This document shows positions 9,624-18,467 of a DNA stretch of 64,000 nt, one piece after another (position 1 is the first letter of the stretch; every line of letters begins with the position of its first letter). Location of the stretch: the NCBI RefSeq assembly GCF_019222765.1, contig NZ_CP078145.1, positions 8,494,001 to 8,558,000 of the forward strand. Direction: 5' to 3'. The DNA comes from Nocardia iowensis (lineage in GTDB: Bacteria; Actinomycetota; Actinomycetes; Mycobacteriales; Mycobacteriaceae). The notes below the pieces were generated by a model. The model was given only the letters and a program-made list of their open reading frames with translations, was not told the DNA's origin and did not search any database. The position numbers were made by a program, and so were the translations under genes.

Positions 9624-10679
9624 ATGGCGCTCGAAACCGATGACTTACCGCAGACTCCGACGCTGGCCGGGCAGCGGTTCCGCGTTCGGGACCACTATGA
9701 AGTGGGCCGGGAAAAGATCCGCGAATTCGCGCGGGCGGTGCAGAACCACCACGGCGCGCATCAGCAGGAAGCCGACGCACACAAGCTCGGCCACGACGGC
9801 GTCATCGCGCCACCGACCTTCGCCTCGGTGATCGGCTCGTCAGGCACCCGTTCGCTGCTCGAATCGGTGCTCACCGAATACGACCTCTCGCAGATCCTGC
9901 AGACCGATCAGGTGTTCCAGGCCTACCGGCCCATCCTGGCCGGCGACCGGCTCACCAGCGAGATCTTGATCGAGTCGATCCGCCAGTTCGGCGACAACGA
10001 TTTCGTCGTCGTCCGGTCCGCCCTGGTCAACCAGCACAACGAGCTCGCGCTGATCGGCTCGACGACGATCGTGGCACGGCGCGGCGCTGAGGTGGATCCG
10101 AACCTCGCCGACGTGGTCGACAACATCATGATGCACGGACAGGTCGTCGAATTCCCCACGGGGGACAAAGGATCCGACGACAACTCCGCGCTGATCCCGC
10201 TTGGCGTCGGCGAACTGCCCGCCCCGGCGGCCGACCGCGAGATCGCGCCGGTGCACACCCTGCCCGACTTCGACCAACTGTCCGTCGGCGAGCAGCTCCC
10301 GGCCGGGTCCTTCCGGCTGGCCCGCGGCGACCTGGCCAACTACGCGGGGGTGTCCGGCGATGCCAACCCGATCCACTTCAGCGACCACGCCGCACAGTTG
10401 GTCGGCCTGCCCACGGTGGTCGCGCACGGCATGCTGACCATGGGCTTGGCCGGTGGCTATCTGACCTCCTGGCTCGGCGATCCGACCGCCATCGAGAAGT
10501 TCAGCGTGCGGTTCTCCGGCTTCGTCCCGGTGGCCGCGGACGCGGCGAGCACGGTGGATTTCACCGGCCGGATCAAGGCGCTCGACCCGAGCACCCGCAC
10601 CGCGACCGTTGTGCTCGGCGGCACCTCGGCGGGCCGAAAGCTGTTCGGCCGAGCCATCGCCGAGGTTCGGCTGGCCTAG
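9624..10679 (+). CDS. Fused (3R)-hydroxyacyl-ACP dehydratase, HadA/HadB type
   Basis: A double hot-dog protein of 351 residues. Residues 1-about 180 resemble HadA (HYEVGREKIREFARAVQNHH, then VIAPPTFASV). Residues about 205-350 resemble HadB, with the hydratase motif GDANPIHFSD holding catalytic Asp246 and His251, and the VVAHGMLTMGLAGG helix. In mycobacteria, separate HadA and HadB subunits dehydrate 3-hydroxyacyl-ACP in the FAS-II cycle that elongates mycolic acid precursors; here both halves are on one chain. ATG 9624 is favoured because AGGGA lies 7 bases upstream. An ATG at 9606 is also in frame. There are no obvious operon partners: about 250 bases lie upstream and a small secreted protein gene follows. 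Confidence 0.86.
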   Translation: MALETDDLPQTPTLAGQRFRVRDHYEVGREKIREFARAVQNHHGAHQQEADAHKLGHDGVIAPPTFASVIGSSGTRSLLESVLTEYDLSQILQTDQVFQAYRPILAGDRLTSEILIESIRQFGDNDFVVVRSALVNQHNELALIGSTTIVARRGAEVDPNLADVVDNIMMHGQVVEFPTGDKGSDDNSALIPLGVGELPAPAADREIAPVHTLPDFDQLSVGEQLPAGSFRLARGDLANYAGVSGDANPIHFSDHAAQLVGLPTVVAHGMLTMGLAGGYLTSWLGDPTAIEKFSVRFSGFVPVAADAASTVDFTGRIKALDPSTRTATVVLGGTSAGRKLFGRAIAEVRLA

Positions 10680-10793
10680 GCTGCGCGACGCGTGGCTCCG
10701 CGCGAGCGCAGTCACCGCAGGTCGAGCTGGGTCCGCCGGACAATTTGCGGCGCAGGAAAATCGCACCCCACGATGGCGCTGTTTCGGCGCACG

Positions 10794-11102
10794 ATGGATG
10801 GCGTGAGTTATTCAGTAATCCGTCGCGTGACACCCGCGATCGGTGCCGCGTGTCTCATGGTCGGCGCCCTCACCCTGGTGCCGCCGACCGCCATCGCCGA
10901 GACTTCCACCGCCGCCTTCATCGCACGTCCAGAATCGCATGAGAAGCCGGACCGGGACGGCAAGGGCGAGAAGAAGCGAAAGATGTACACCAACTGCATT
11001 CAGGCGCAAGCCGAACACGCGGGACCGATTTACCGCGGGCTGCCGCAGTACAACCCGTTGCTCGACGAGGACGGCGACGGCATCGCCTGCAACGAGTGGT
11101 GA
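10794..11102 (+). CDS. Secreted Excalibur calcium-binding domain protein
   Basis: A small exported protein of about 102 residues. A signal peptide (basic start, then TPAIGAACLMVGALTLVPPT) with probable cleavage after AIA is followed by a charged Lys-rich linker and a C-terminal Excalibur domain (YTNCIQAQAEHAG...NPLLDEDGDGIACNEW). The DEDGDGIAC loop resembles an EF-hand calcium site, and the two cysteines should form a disulfide. Excalibur domains occur in extracellular actinobacterial and firmicute proteins and are thought to bind calcium at the cell surface. Start choice is uncertain: ATG 10794, GTG 10803 and ATG 10773 are all in frame, none with a good ribosome site. It ends one base before the convergent EmbR-like gene. 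Confidence 0.8.
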   Translation: MDGVSYSVIRRVTPAIGAACLMVGALTLVPPTAIAETSTAAFIARPESHEKPDRDGKGEKKRKMYTNCIQAQAEHAGPIYRGLPQYNPLLDEDGDGIACNEW

Positions 11103-11103
11103 T

Positions 11104-12222
11104 TCACTGCGCCGCCTGGAAGACCAACATCGTTGCGCCGATGCGGATCTCGTCACCGTCGGCGAGCAGCGCGCCGTTCTCGATCGGTTCGTCGTTGACG
11201 TAGACGCCATTGGCCGAGTGCAGGTCCTTGATCAGCAGACCGGCCCGGCTCGGCATGATGTGCGCGTGGTACCTGCTGGCCTTCGGGTCGTCGAGCACCA
11301 GATCGTTGTCGGTCATCCGGCCGATTCGCAAGCCGCCCTGCGCGATCGGCACCACCCGGCCATCGGGTAGTCGCAGCTGCCCGCTGCGCACCGTACTCGG
11401 CGCCTCGGTGACGGTCTCGGTCATCGCCGCGGCCATCCGCTCGACCTGCCTGAGTTCGACGGTGCTGAGCGGTTCCTGGCGCAGCACGCGCTGTTCCAGC
11501 TCGATCAGCGCTGGCCCCGGATCGATGCCGAGTTCCTCGGCGAGCACGGTACGCACCCGGCGGCACGCGTCGAGCGCGTCGGCCTGGCGGCCGGACAGGT
11601 ACAGCGCGGTGATCAGCTGTCCCCACAGCGGTTCGCGCAGCGGATGCTCGGTGGTCATCGCGACCAGCTCGCCGATCACCGATGAGGCCCGCCCGCAGGC
11701 GATTTCGGCATCGATCCGGGCGGAGGCGACAGCCAGCCGCTCCTCGTCCATGGCGGTGGCGAAACCGTCGGCGAATTGCAGCCCGGCCAGATCGGCCAGC
11801 GCCCGGCCGCTCCATTCGCGCAGCGCGGCACCGAAAAGCTGTGCGGCACCGGCATGATCGCCGAGCGCGGCCGCCCGGTTGCCCGCCTCCCGGCTCGACT
11901 CGAAACGGCCGAGATCGCAGGCGTTCTCGGCCACCTCGAGCCGATAGCCGGAGGATTCGGTGCGCAACACCTGCGCCGGATCCACGCCCGAATTACGCAG
12001 CGCCTTACGGATGTTCGAGACGAACACCTGCAGACTCGCGGCGTAGGAATCGGGTGGATCCTCGTTCCACACCATGTCCGCCAGCGCGGCCGAAGACACC
12101 GCGCGCCGCCGATTCACGGTGAGCGCGGCGAGCAGCGCCCGCGGCTTGGGCCCGCCGACCGCCACCGGCTCACCGCCGACGAGCAACCGGACGGGCCCGA
12201 GCACGCGCACATCCAGACACAT
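11104..12222 (-). CDS. EmbR-like SARP regulator with C-terminal FHA domain
   Basis: A 372-residue transcription factor with three domains. The N-terminal winged-helix DNA-binding domain (about 1-95, SARP/OmpR type: GGPKPRALLAALTVNRRRAV) is followed by a bacterial transcriptional activator helical domain (about 100-245, including EHPLREPLWGQLITALYLSG). The C-terminal FHA domain (about 280-370) has GRMTDNDLVLDDPKASRYHA and DLHSANGVYVND. In M. tuberculosis EmbR has this exact architecture; its FHA domain binds phosphothreonines made by PknH and it activates the embCAB arabinosyltransferase genes. Whether this protein controls arabinan synthesis is inference, since no emb genes or Ser/Thr kinase lie in the window. 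Conserved Arg, Ser and Asn residues of the phosphopeptide site are present. Confidence 0.88.
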   Translation of the reverse strand: MCLDVRVLGPVRLLVGGEPVAVGGPKPRALLAALTVNRRRAVSSAALADMVWNEDPPDSYAASLQVFVSNIRKALRNSGVDPAQVLRTESSGYRLEVAENACDLGRFESSREAGNRAAALGDHAGAAQLFGAALREWSGRALADLAGLQFADGFATAMDEERLAVASARIDAEIACGRASSVIGELVAMTTEHPLREPLWGQLITALYLSGRQADALDACRRVRTVLAEELGIDPGPALIELEQRVLRQEPLSTVELRQVERMAAAMTETVTEAPSTVRSGQLRLPDGRVVPIAQGGLRIGRMTDNDLVLDDPKASRYHAHIMPSRAGLLIKDLHSANGVYVNDEPIENGALLADGDEIRIGATMLVFQAAQ

Positions 12223-12256
12223 GAGCTGTCGAGCCCCCCGGTGGGTTGATGGTGGG

Positions 12257-13291
12257 TCAGGCGCTGATCGACCTTCCCGCGGACTTCAGATCATTGCATG
12301 CCTCGGTGACCCGCGCCGCCATCGAGGTTTCGGCCTTCTTGAGGTAGCTGCGCGGGTCGTAGACCTTCTTGTTACCGACCTCACCGTCGATCTTCAGCAC
12401 ACCGTCGTAGTTGGTGAACATGTGGGTGACGATCGGCCGGGTGAAGGCGTACTGGGTGTCGGTGTCGACGTTCATCTTGACGACGCCGTAGCGCAGCGAA
12501 TCCTCGATCTCCGACTTCAGCGAGCCGGAACCACCGTGGAAGACGAAGTCGAACGGCTGCGCGTCCTGGCCGAGCCCGAGCTTGGCCGCGGCCACCTTCT
12601 GGCCCTCGGCCAGCACCTCGGGCCGGAGCTTCACGTTGCCCGGCTTGTAGACGCCGTGCACGTTGCCGAAGGTCGCGGCGAGCAGGTACTTCCCGTTCTC
12701 GCCCGCGCCGAGCGCGTCGATGGTCTTCTGGAAGTCCTCGGGCGAGGTGTAGAGCTTGTCGTTGATCTCGGCCTCGACGCCGTCCTCTTCACCGCCGACG
12801 ACGCCGATCTCGACCTCCAGGATGATGTTGGCTTGCGCGCAGGACTTCAGCAGTTCCTTGGCGATTTCCAGGTTCTCGTCGATCGGGATCGCGGAGCCGT
12901 CCCACATGTGCGACTGGAACAGTGGGTGCTGCCCGTTCTTCACCCGCTCCTGGGAGATGGCGATCAGCGGCCGGACGAAACCGTCCAGCTTGTCCTTCGG
13001 GCAGTGGTCGGTGTGCAACGCGATGGTGACGTCGTACTTCGCGGCGATCACATGCGCGAACTCGGCCAGCGCGACCGCACCGGTCACCATGTCCTTCACG
13101 CCCTGGCCGGAGCCGAATTCGGCGCCACCGGTGGAGAACTGGATGATGCCGTCGCTGCCCGCTTCCGCGAAGCCCTTGATGGCCGCGTTGATCGTCTCCG
13201 ACGACGTGCAGTTGATGGCGGGAAAGGCAAAGGAGTTCGCTTTGGCCCGACCGAGCATCTCGGCGTAGACCTCCGGAGTCGCGATGGGCAC
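12257..13291 (-). CDS. fba: Class II fructose-bisphosphate aldolase
   Basis: A zinc-dependent aldolase of 344 residues, matching the M. tuberculosis Fba length. It interconverts fructose 1,6-bisphosphate with dihydroxyacetone phosphate and glyceraldehyde 3-phosphate in glycolysis and gluconeogenesis. Zinc and catalytic residues are visible: ALHTDH (His93-Asp95-His96), LEVEIGVVGGEEDGV, FGNVHGVYKPG, FVFHGGSGS and MNVDTDTQYAF. GTG at 13291 is chosen because GGAGG lies 7 bases upstream and the product then starts VPIATPEVYAEML, as in homologues; an upstream in-frame extension to 13318 would include the ribosome site itself. It is divergent from the two DedA genes, as Rv0363c is from Rv0364. Confidence 0.97.
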   Translation of the reverse strand: MPIATPEVYAEMLGRAKANSFAFPAINCTSSETINAAIKGFAEAGSDGIIQFSTGGAEFGSGQGVKDMVTGAVALAEFAHVIAAKYDVTIALHTDHCPKDKLDGFVRPLIAISQERVKNGQHPLFQSHMWDGSAIPIDENLEIAKELLKSCAQANIILEVEIGVVGGEEDGVEAEINDKLYTSPEDFQKTIDALGAGENGKYLLAATFGNVHGVYKPGNVKLRPEVLAEGQKVAAAKLGLGQDAQPFDFVFHGGSGSLKSEIEDSLRYGVVKMNVDTDTQYAFTRPIVTHMFTNYDGVLKIDGEVGNKKVYDPRSYLKKAETSMAARVTEACNDLKSAGRSISA

Positions 13292-13554
13292 AGTAAGACC
13301 TCCGTGTTGTTGCGGCAAAGACCTATTTTGTCAGCCACCACCCTAGGACAGCAGTGTTTCGCCTGGTATCCAGGGAGGCCGGAAAAGTTACCGGCCGGTG
13401 GTCCACACGGAACCGGCGAGTGACCAGCCGGTAGTTTCGCGCTCAGCACGGGGTTTCTCAGCCGAACCCGGTACTGTGGGGCCGGTAATTGCGCTGGCAG
13501 CTTCCGATGGGGTGGCAAGCGATCAGGCCAGCCGTATCCAGAACAGGAGACCGC

Positions 13555-14277
13555 GTGATTCTGCTGGCAGCGACAGAATCGGTGACGAGCAACATCGCCC
13601 TCACGGAGTTGCTCGACCCGATGCACCTGCTCACGGAGACGTGGCTGAAGAATGCGGTGCTCCCGGCCATCCTGGTGATCGTCTTCATCGAGACCGGCCT
13701 GCTCTTCCCGATCCTGCCCGGCGACTCGCTGCTGTTCACCGGTGGCCTGCTGGCCGCGCAGCCGAATCCGCCGGTGTCGATCTGGGTGTTGGTGCCCGCC
13801 GTCACGTTCATCGCCTTTCTCGGCGACCAGAGCGGGTATTGGATCGGCCGGGCCATCGGGCCCGCACTGTTCCACAAGGAAGACACCCGCTTCTTCAAGA
13901 AGCACTACGTCACCGAGACGCACGAGTTCTTCGAGAAGCACGGTCCCAAGACCATCATCCTGGCCCGGTTCGTGCCGATCGTGCGCACCTTCATGCCGGT
14001 GCTGGCCGGTGTGTCCAAGATGAACTACCGCAAGTTCGTCGCGTTCGACATCGTCGGCGCGATCCTGTGGGGCGGCGGCGTCACGGTACTCGGCTACTTC
14101 CTCGGCAATGTCGCCTTCATCAGGGACAACGTCGAGGCGATCTTCCTGCTGATCGTGTTCGTCTCGGTGCTGCCCGGCATCATCGCGGTAGCGAAGCGGC
14201 TGCTCAATCGTGGTGCGGAGCCGGTAGCCCGGCCGGACGCCGAGCTGGCCGCCTCGACGAACGAGCCGACCCGCTAA
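13555..14277 (+). CDS. DedA family membrane protein, Rv0364-like
   Basis: A DedA/SNARE-associated (VTT domain) integral membrane protein of 240 residues. Diagnostic features are the re-entrant loop ETGLLFPILPGDSLLF, FLGDQSGYWIGRAIGP, ARFVPIVRTFMPVLAG (essential arginines in the family) and the C-terminal helix pair. DedA proteins act as undecaprenyl-phosphate or phospholipid flippases/scramblases and as proton-dependent transporters needed for membrane homeostasis. GTG at 13555 follows CAGGAGA with a 5-base spacer; the frame opens earlier at 13489. Its position next to fba matches Rv0364. A second DedA gene starts four bases after its stop. Confidence 0.92.
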   Translation: MILLAATESVTSNIALTELLDPMHLLTETWLKNAVLPAILVIVFIETGLLFPILPGDSLLFTGGLLAAQPNPPVSIWVLVPAVTFIAFLGDQSGYWIGRAIGPALFHKEDTRFFKKHYVTETHEFFEKHGPKTIILARFVPIVRTFMPVLAGVSKMNYRKFVAFDIVGAILWGGGVTVLGYFLGNVAFIRDNVEAIFLLIVFVSVLPGIIAVAKRLLNRGAEPVARPDAELAASTNEPTR

Positions 14278-14281
14278 GCGC

Positions 14282-14980
14282 GTGTTCGCGGCGTCCTCGC
14301 CCCTGGCAGTGGGCACTTTCGATCCGCTGATGTCGGCGGGTCCGGCGCTCGTCTGGACAGTGGTGCTGGCCTTTGTCTTCATCGAGTGCGCGATCATTCT
14401 CGGACTCTTCCTGCCCGGCGACTCCATGCTGATCACCGCGGGCATCGTGATGGCGTCCAACGCCTCGGGCGAGGCGCAGGTGTGGGCGCTGTCGCTCGGG
14501 ACGATGCTCGCGGCCATCGCGGGCAATCAGGTCGGCTACGTCATCGGGAACCGGACCGGGCATCGGCTGGTGGCGCGCAAGAACGGCCGCTACATCAACA
14601 CCCGCAACCTGCAGCGGGTCACCGAGCTGCTGGAGCGGCACGGGTTCGTCGCGGTGCTGATCGCCAGGTGGATTCCGTGGGTGCGCACGCTGTGCCCGAC
14701 GGTCGCAGGCGCGGCCGGAATGGATCACCGCAAGTTCACCGTGGCCAGCACGATCGGCGCGATCATCTGGGCGCCGGTGCTGCTGCTCATCGGGTACTAC
14801 GCGGGGAACTTCCTGGACCGAGTGCCGTGGTTGATGCCCATCGTGATCGGCACGCTGGTGGTCGGCCTGATCCTGGGAACCGTGCTGGGAATCCGGCACT
14901 ACCGGCAGGAGATGGCGAAGCCGCCGGAGGAGTTCGAGCTGGAGACCGCGAGCAGCGGCGTGGCCGAAGCCGACCACTGA
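14282..14980 (+). CDS. DedA family membrane protein, second copy
   Basis: A second DedA/VTT protein, 232 residues, starting GTG four bases after the first DedA stop, so the two are certainly cotranscribed. The same landmarks occur with divergent sequence: ECAIILGLFLPGDSMLI, AAIAGNQVGYVIGNRTGH, ARWIPWVRTLCPTVAGAAGM and a final helix with GYYAGNFLD. Similarity to the first copy is limited to motifs, so this is an old paralogue pair rather than a recent duplication. M. tuberculosis has a single DedA gene at this place as far as I recall. Two adjacent paralogues could form a hetero-oligomer or handle different lipid carriers; that is inference. Confidence 0.9.
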   Translation: MFAASSPLAVGTFDPLMSAGPALVWTVVLAFVFIECAIILGLFLPGDSMLITAGIVMASNASGEAQVWALSLGTMLAAIAGNQVGYVIGNRTGHRLVARKNGRYINTRNLQRVTELLERHGFVAVLIARWIPWVRTLCPTVAGAAGMDHRKFTVASTIGAIIWAPVLLLIGYYAGNFLDRVPWLMPIVIGTLVVGLILGTVLGIRHYRQEMAKPPEEFELETASSGVAEADH

Positions 14981-15056
14981 CCTCTGGGTTTCCCGCAAAC
15001 GGGCTCGGGTACGCAGCTGATGCGAGCGAACTCCCGCCGTCCGAGGAGCTGCGGGC

Positions 15057-16499
15057 ATGGACTGGTTCACGGCACCCGAATACTGGCTGAGCAGGCTGAT
15101 CTTCCAGCGCGGGCTGGCGGTCATCTACCTGATCGCCTTCCTCGGCGCGGCCCTGCAGTTCCGGGCGCTCATCGGCGAGCGCGGCATGCTGCCGGTGCCG
15201 CGATTCGTGCGACGGACGCCGTTCCGTTCGGCGCCGAGCATTTTCCAGGTGCACTACTCCGATCGGTTCTTCGCCGTGGTGGCCTGGACAGGGGTCGGCT
15301 TGTCGGCGGCGATGATCGTCGGGGCCGCGGACTTGGTGCCGCTGTGGGCGGCGATGTCGATGTGGCTGGCGCTGTGGGTGCTGTATCTGTCGATCGTCAA
15401 TGTCGGGCAGCGGTGGTACTCGTTCGGCTGGGAGTCGTTGCTGCTGGAGGCCGGGTTCCTGGCGATCTTCCTCGGTAACGACCAGACGGCGCCGCCGGTA
15501 CTGGTGCTGTGGCTGACCCGGTGGCTGCTGTTCCGAGTGGAATTCGGCGCCGGATTGATCAAGTGGCGCGGCGATCCCTGCTGGCGCGACCTGACCTGCC
15601 TGTACTACCACCACGAGACCCAACCGATGCCTGGACCACTGAGCTGGTTCTTCCACCGGTTACCCAAACCGCTGCACCGAGTCGAGGTGGCGGCCAATCA
15701 CTTTGTCCAATTGGTCGTGCCCTTCGGGCTTTTCGCGCCGCAGCCGGTGGCGAGCGTGGCCGCCGGGATCGTGGTCGTCACCCAGCTGTGGTTGGTGCTT
15801 TCCGGCAACTTCGCCTGGTTGAACTGGGTGACAATCCTGTTGGCGCTCACCGTGATCGACGGATCGTTGGTGGCGAAGATCCTGCCGGTGCCCGATGCGC
15901 CCGCGGTGCCGGGGCCGCCGATGTGGTTCGCGGGCGCGGTTATTGCCTGCACGGTGCTGATGGTCGCGCTGAGTTACTGGCCGGTGCGCAACATGCTCTC
16001 CCGCGATCAGCGAATGAACATGTCCTTCAACGCGTTTCACCTGGGCAACACCTACGGAGCGTTCGGCAATATCGGCCGGACCCGCGAGGAAGTGGTGATC
16101 GAAGGCACCGACGACACGACCATCTCCGAACGCACGGTGTGGCGGGAGTACGAATTCAAGGGCAAGCCGGGCGATCCGCGGCGGCGACCGCGCCAGTGGG
16201 CGCCCTACCATCTGCGGCTGGACTGGTTGATGTGGTTCGCGGCCATCTCGCCCTACTACGCGCGGCCCTGGCTGCTGCCGTTCGTCGAGCGACTGCTGGT
16301 GAACGACCGGGCGACGCTGCGTTTGCTGCGCGGCAATCCGTTCCCCGATGCCCCGCCGAAGTATGTGCGCGCGCGGCTCTACGAGTACCGCTTCAGTACC
16401 CGCCGAGAATTGCTGCGCGACCGAGCATGGTGGCAACGCAGCCTGGTCGGCGAGTACCTGCCGCCGTTGACATCGGGAAAAGCGAAGTCGGCGTCCTGA
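15057..16499 (+). CDS. Lipase maturation factor family membrane protein
   Basis: A 480-residue polytopic membrane protein of the lipase maturation factor (LMF1/LMF2-like) family. About 7-8 hydrophobic segments fill the first 310 residues. LLFRVEFGAGLIKWRGDPCWRDLT followed by YHHETQPMPGPLSWFFHRLP is the family signature. The C-terminal part (about 320-460) contains NTYGAFGNIGRTREEVVIEG, KPGDPRRRPRQWAPYHLRLDWLMWF and the conserved basic tail. In animals LMF1 helps lipoprotein lipase fold in the ER; bacterial members occur in actinobacteria and have no settled function. The start is ATG with GAGGAG 9 bases upstream. It may be cotranscribed with the DedA genes (76-base gap) and is convergent with the GH76 gene, with no spacer between them. 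Confidence 0.85.
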   Translation: MDWFTAPEYWLSRLIFQRGLAVIYLIAFLGAALQFRALIGERGMLPVPRFVRRTPFRSAPSIFQVHYSDRFFAVVAWTGVGLSAAMIVGAADLVPLWAAMSMWLALWVLYLSIVNVGQRWYSFGWESLLLEAGFLAIFLGNDQTAPPVLVLWLTRWLLFRVEFGAGLIKWRGDPCWRDLTCLYYHHETQPMPGPLSWFFHRLPKPLHRVEVAANHFVQLVVPFGLFAPQPVASVAAGIVVVTQLWLVLSGNFAWLNWVTILLALTVIDGSLVAKILPVPDAPAVPGPPMWFAGAVIACTVLMVALSYWPVRNMLSRDQRMNMSFNAFHLGNTYGAFGNIGRTREEVVIEGTDDTTISERTVWREYEFKGKPGDPRRRPRQWAPYHLRLDWLMWFAAISPYYARPWLLPFVERLLVNDRATLRLLRGNPFPDAPPKYVRARLYEYRFSTRRELLRDRAWWQRSLVGEYLPPLTSGKAKSAS

Positions 16500-17621
16500 T
16501 CACAGGCCGGCGGCGCTGACCTGATATGCGGCCTCCATCAGCATCCAGCCGGACAGCTGCACCGACAGATCGCGTTCCGGCACCCGCGACGAGGTCACCG
16601 AACCACCGGGCGTGAACCGGCCCGCACCGGCGATGCCGCCCGGCAGCGTCGCCGGTTTGCCCCAGTTGTGCCCGAACAGCGGCTCGCCCTCCACGTCGAG
16701 CCGGTTCGCCCAGGCGGCGGTCGCGGAGGCGCGCACGATCGCGGCCGCGGCCCGCCGGTCGGCCTCCCGCGCGGCGTCGTCGCCGGGCAGCATCAGCGCG
16801 ACCAACGCCAGGTAGCGCGCCAGGATGCCGTTGAACAGTCCGCCGTCGCCGCCACTACCACCGTTGACGACGCCGCGGGTGGTCAGATGCTCTTCGACGG
16901 CGCCGAGTAGTCGATGGACGCGCTCCACGTGCTTCGGCGCACCGGTGTGCACCGCGAGCTCGGTTTCCACGCCGAGGACCACACCCTGGCAATAGCTGTA
17001 CACCGGCCGCTCGATCTCCCCGGACGGCAGGTGAATGCCGTCGAGAATCAGGCCGGTCTCCGGATCGCGCAGCGTCGCGTCCAGCCAGTCGGCCATTTCC
17101 TCGGCGCGCGCTTGTCGGCCGAGCCGCAGCAGCGCGATGGCGGCGGGGCCATTGGCGGGCGCGTTGTAATAGTCGGCGCCGATCCGCCACGGCAGGCCGC
17201 CGCCGACCGCCGGGTTCCAGCCGTCGTACAGCGGCTTCTCCAAGGCAATCAGCCCGCTGCGTGCCTCGGTGACACCCGCGATCCGCTCCGCGCGTTCCAG
17301 CGCGATGGCCAGCCAGGCCATGTCGTCGTAGTACTTGTTGGTCCAACCGCTGATATTGCGGATGCGGTGAGAGCGCGCGATCGCGCCGATCCGCTTGCGG
17401 CGCACCGGAGTCGGCACCCGATTGGCCGCGTCGACCGCACAGTCGATCAGATGAGCCTGCCACCAGTAATGCCACGAGGCGAACGCGCGTTCCCGCTTGG
17501 TGGCCGGCCAGCCGACCACCGCCAATTCCGTTCCTGGCAATGCCCATAACGCACGCAGGTGCCGGGAAACGATGGCGGACTCCGCCATATCGGCACGTTC
17601 GGACCAGAGCGCGGGCGTCAC
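16500..17621 (-). CDS. Glycoside hydrolase family 76 protein, Rv0365c-like
   Basis: A 373-residue (alpha/alpha)6-barrel protein of GH76, the endo-alpha-1,6-mannanase family. The motif NKYYDDMAWLAIALERAERI contains the paired aspartates used as acid/base and nucleophile in GH76. Further family signs are GGLPWRIGADYYNAPANGPAAIALLRLG, YSYCQGVVLGVETELAVHTG and GGDGGLFNGILARYLA. There is no signal peptide, so it is predicted cytoplasmic, as is Rv0365c. GTG at 17621 is chosen because GGGAGG lies 5 bases upstream and gives the Rv0365c-like length; the frame opens 84 bases earlier at an ATG (17705) without a ribosome site. The substrate may be the alpha-1,6-mannan backbone of lipomannan-type lipoglycans, but activity is unproven for this clade. 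Confidence 0.86.
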   Translation of the reverse strand: MTPALWSERADMAESAIVSRHLRALWALPGTELAVVGWPATKRERAFASWHYWWQAHLIDCAVDAANRVPTPVRRKRIGAIARSHRIRNISGWTNKYYDDMAWLAIALERAERIAGVTEARSGLIALEKPLYDGWNPAVGGGLPWRIGADYYNAPANGPAAIALLRLGRQARAEEMADWLDATLRDPETGLILDGIHLPSGEIERPVYSYCQGVVLGVETELAVHTGAPKHVERVHRLLGAVEEHLTTRGVVNGGSGGDGGLFNGILARYLALVALMLPGDDAAREADRRAAAAIVRASATAAWANRLDVEGEPLFGHNWGKPATLPGGIAGAGRFTPGGSVTSSRVPERDLSVQLSGWMLMEAAYQVSAAGL

Positions 17622-17810
17622 AGCGGCCTCCCTGCCTGCCTGCGAACGGCCGCCCAGCGACCGCGGTCTCGCGTGCTGCGGGTCCTCGGCCCTCCGCGTG
17701 GTCATGCGTCAATGGTGCCAGTCCGGCCCGCTTTTACGCGCCCGATTTGTTACACAAGCGATGTGTATTCGTTTTTGCCCGCGCGGCTGCGCTCAGGAAG
17801 CTTTCCAGCC

Positions 17811-18467
17811 TCATGAAGCTTTCAGACGCAGTACCGCCAGCACGCGGCGATGATGAGCGTCGGACGGGGGAAGATCGAGTTTGGTGAAGATGTTGCCGAT
17901 GTGTTTTTCCACGGCACGTTCGGTGACGGTGAGGGCGGTGGCGATGGCGTTGTTGGACAGGCCCTGTGCCATCAGTTCGAGCACCTCGCGTTCGCGCGGG
18001 GTGAGCCGGGCCAGGGAATCCTGTTGGCGGGATGCGCCCATCAATTGGCTCACCACCTCCGGGTCTAGGGCGGTGCCGCCGGTGGCGACCCGTTGGAGTG
18101 CGTCGACGAAATCGCGGACATCGGCAACCCGATCCTTGAGCAGGTAGCCGACACCGCTCGCGCCACCGGCGAGAAGCTCAGTGGCATAACGGGTTTCGAC
18201 CCACTGGGAGAAGACGAGCACACCGGTCATCGGATATTTGCGACGCAGCTCGATCGCGGCGAGCAGGCCTTCGTCGGTGAAGCTGGGCGGCATGCGCACG
18301 TCCACGACGGCGACGTCGGGATTGTGCGCGCCGACCACATCGCTCAATGTTGTCGCGTCGCCGACCATGGCGACCACCTCGTGGCCGCGCTCGATGAGCA
18401 GGCTCGCGAGGCCGTCCCGCAGGATCGCGCTGTCCTCGGCGATCACGATCCGCAGTGACTCGTTCAC
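17811..18467 (-). CDS. NarL/LuxR-type response regulator
   Basis: A 218-residue response regulator. The receiver domain (1-about 125) has the acidic pair E11/D12, phosphoacceptor Asp56 in VAVVDVRMPP and Lys111 in GYLLKD. The C-terminal LuxR helix-turn-helix (about 152-215) reads LTPREREVLELMAQGLSNNA followed by TERAVEKHIGNIFTKLDLPP. Its start overlaps the stop of the sensor kinase gene by four bases (ATGA), so the pair is translated together. Targets cannot be read from the sequence; many such pairs in actinobacteria respond to envelope or antibiotic stress. Codons and GC match the neighbours. Confidence 0.92.
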   Translation of the reverse strand: MNESLRIVIAEDSAILRDGLASLLIERGHEVVAMVGDATTLSDVVGAHNPDVAVVDVRMPPSFTDEGLLAAIELRRKYPMTGVLVFSQWVETRYATELLAGGASGVGYLLKDRVADVRDFVDALQRVATGGTALDPEVVSQLMGASRQQDSLARLTPREREVLELMAQGLSNNAIATALTVTERAVEKHIGNIFTKLDLPPSDAHHRRVLAVLRLKAS

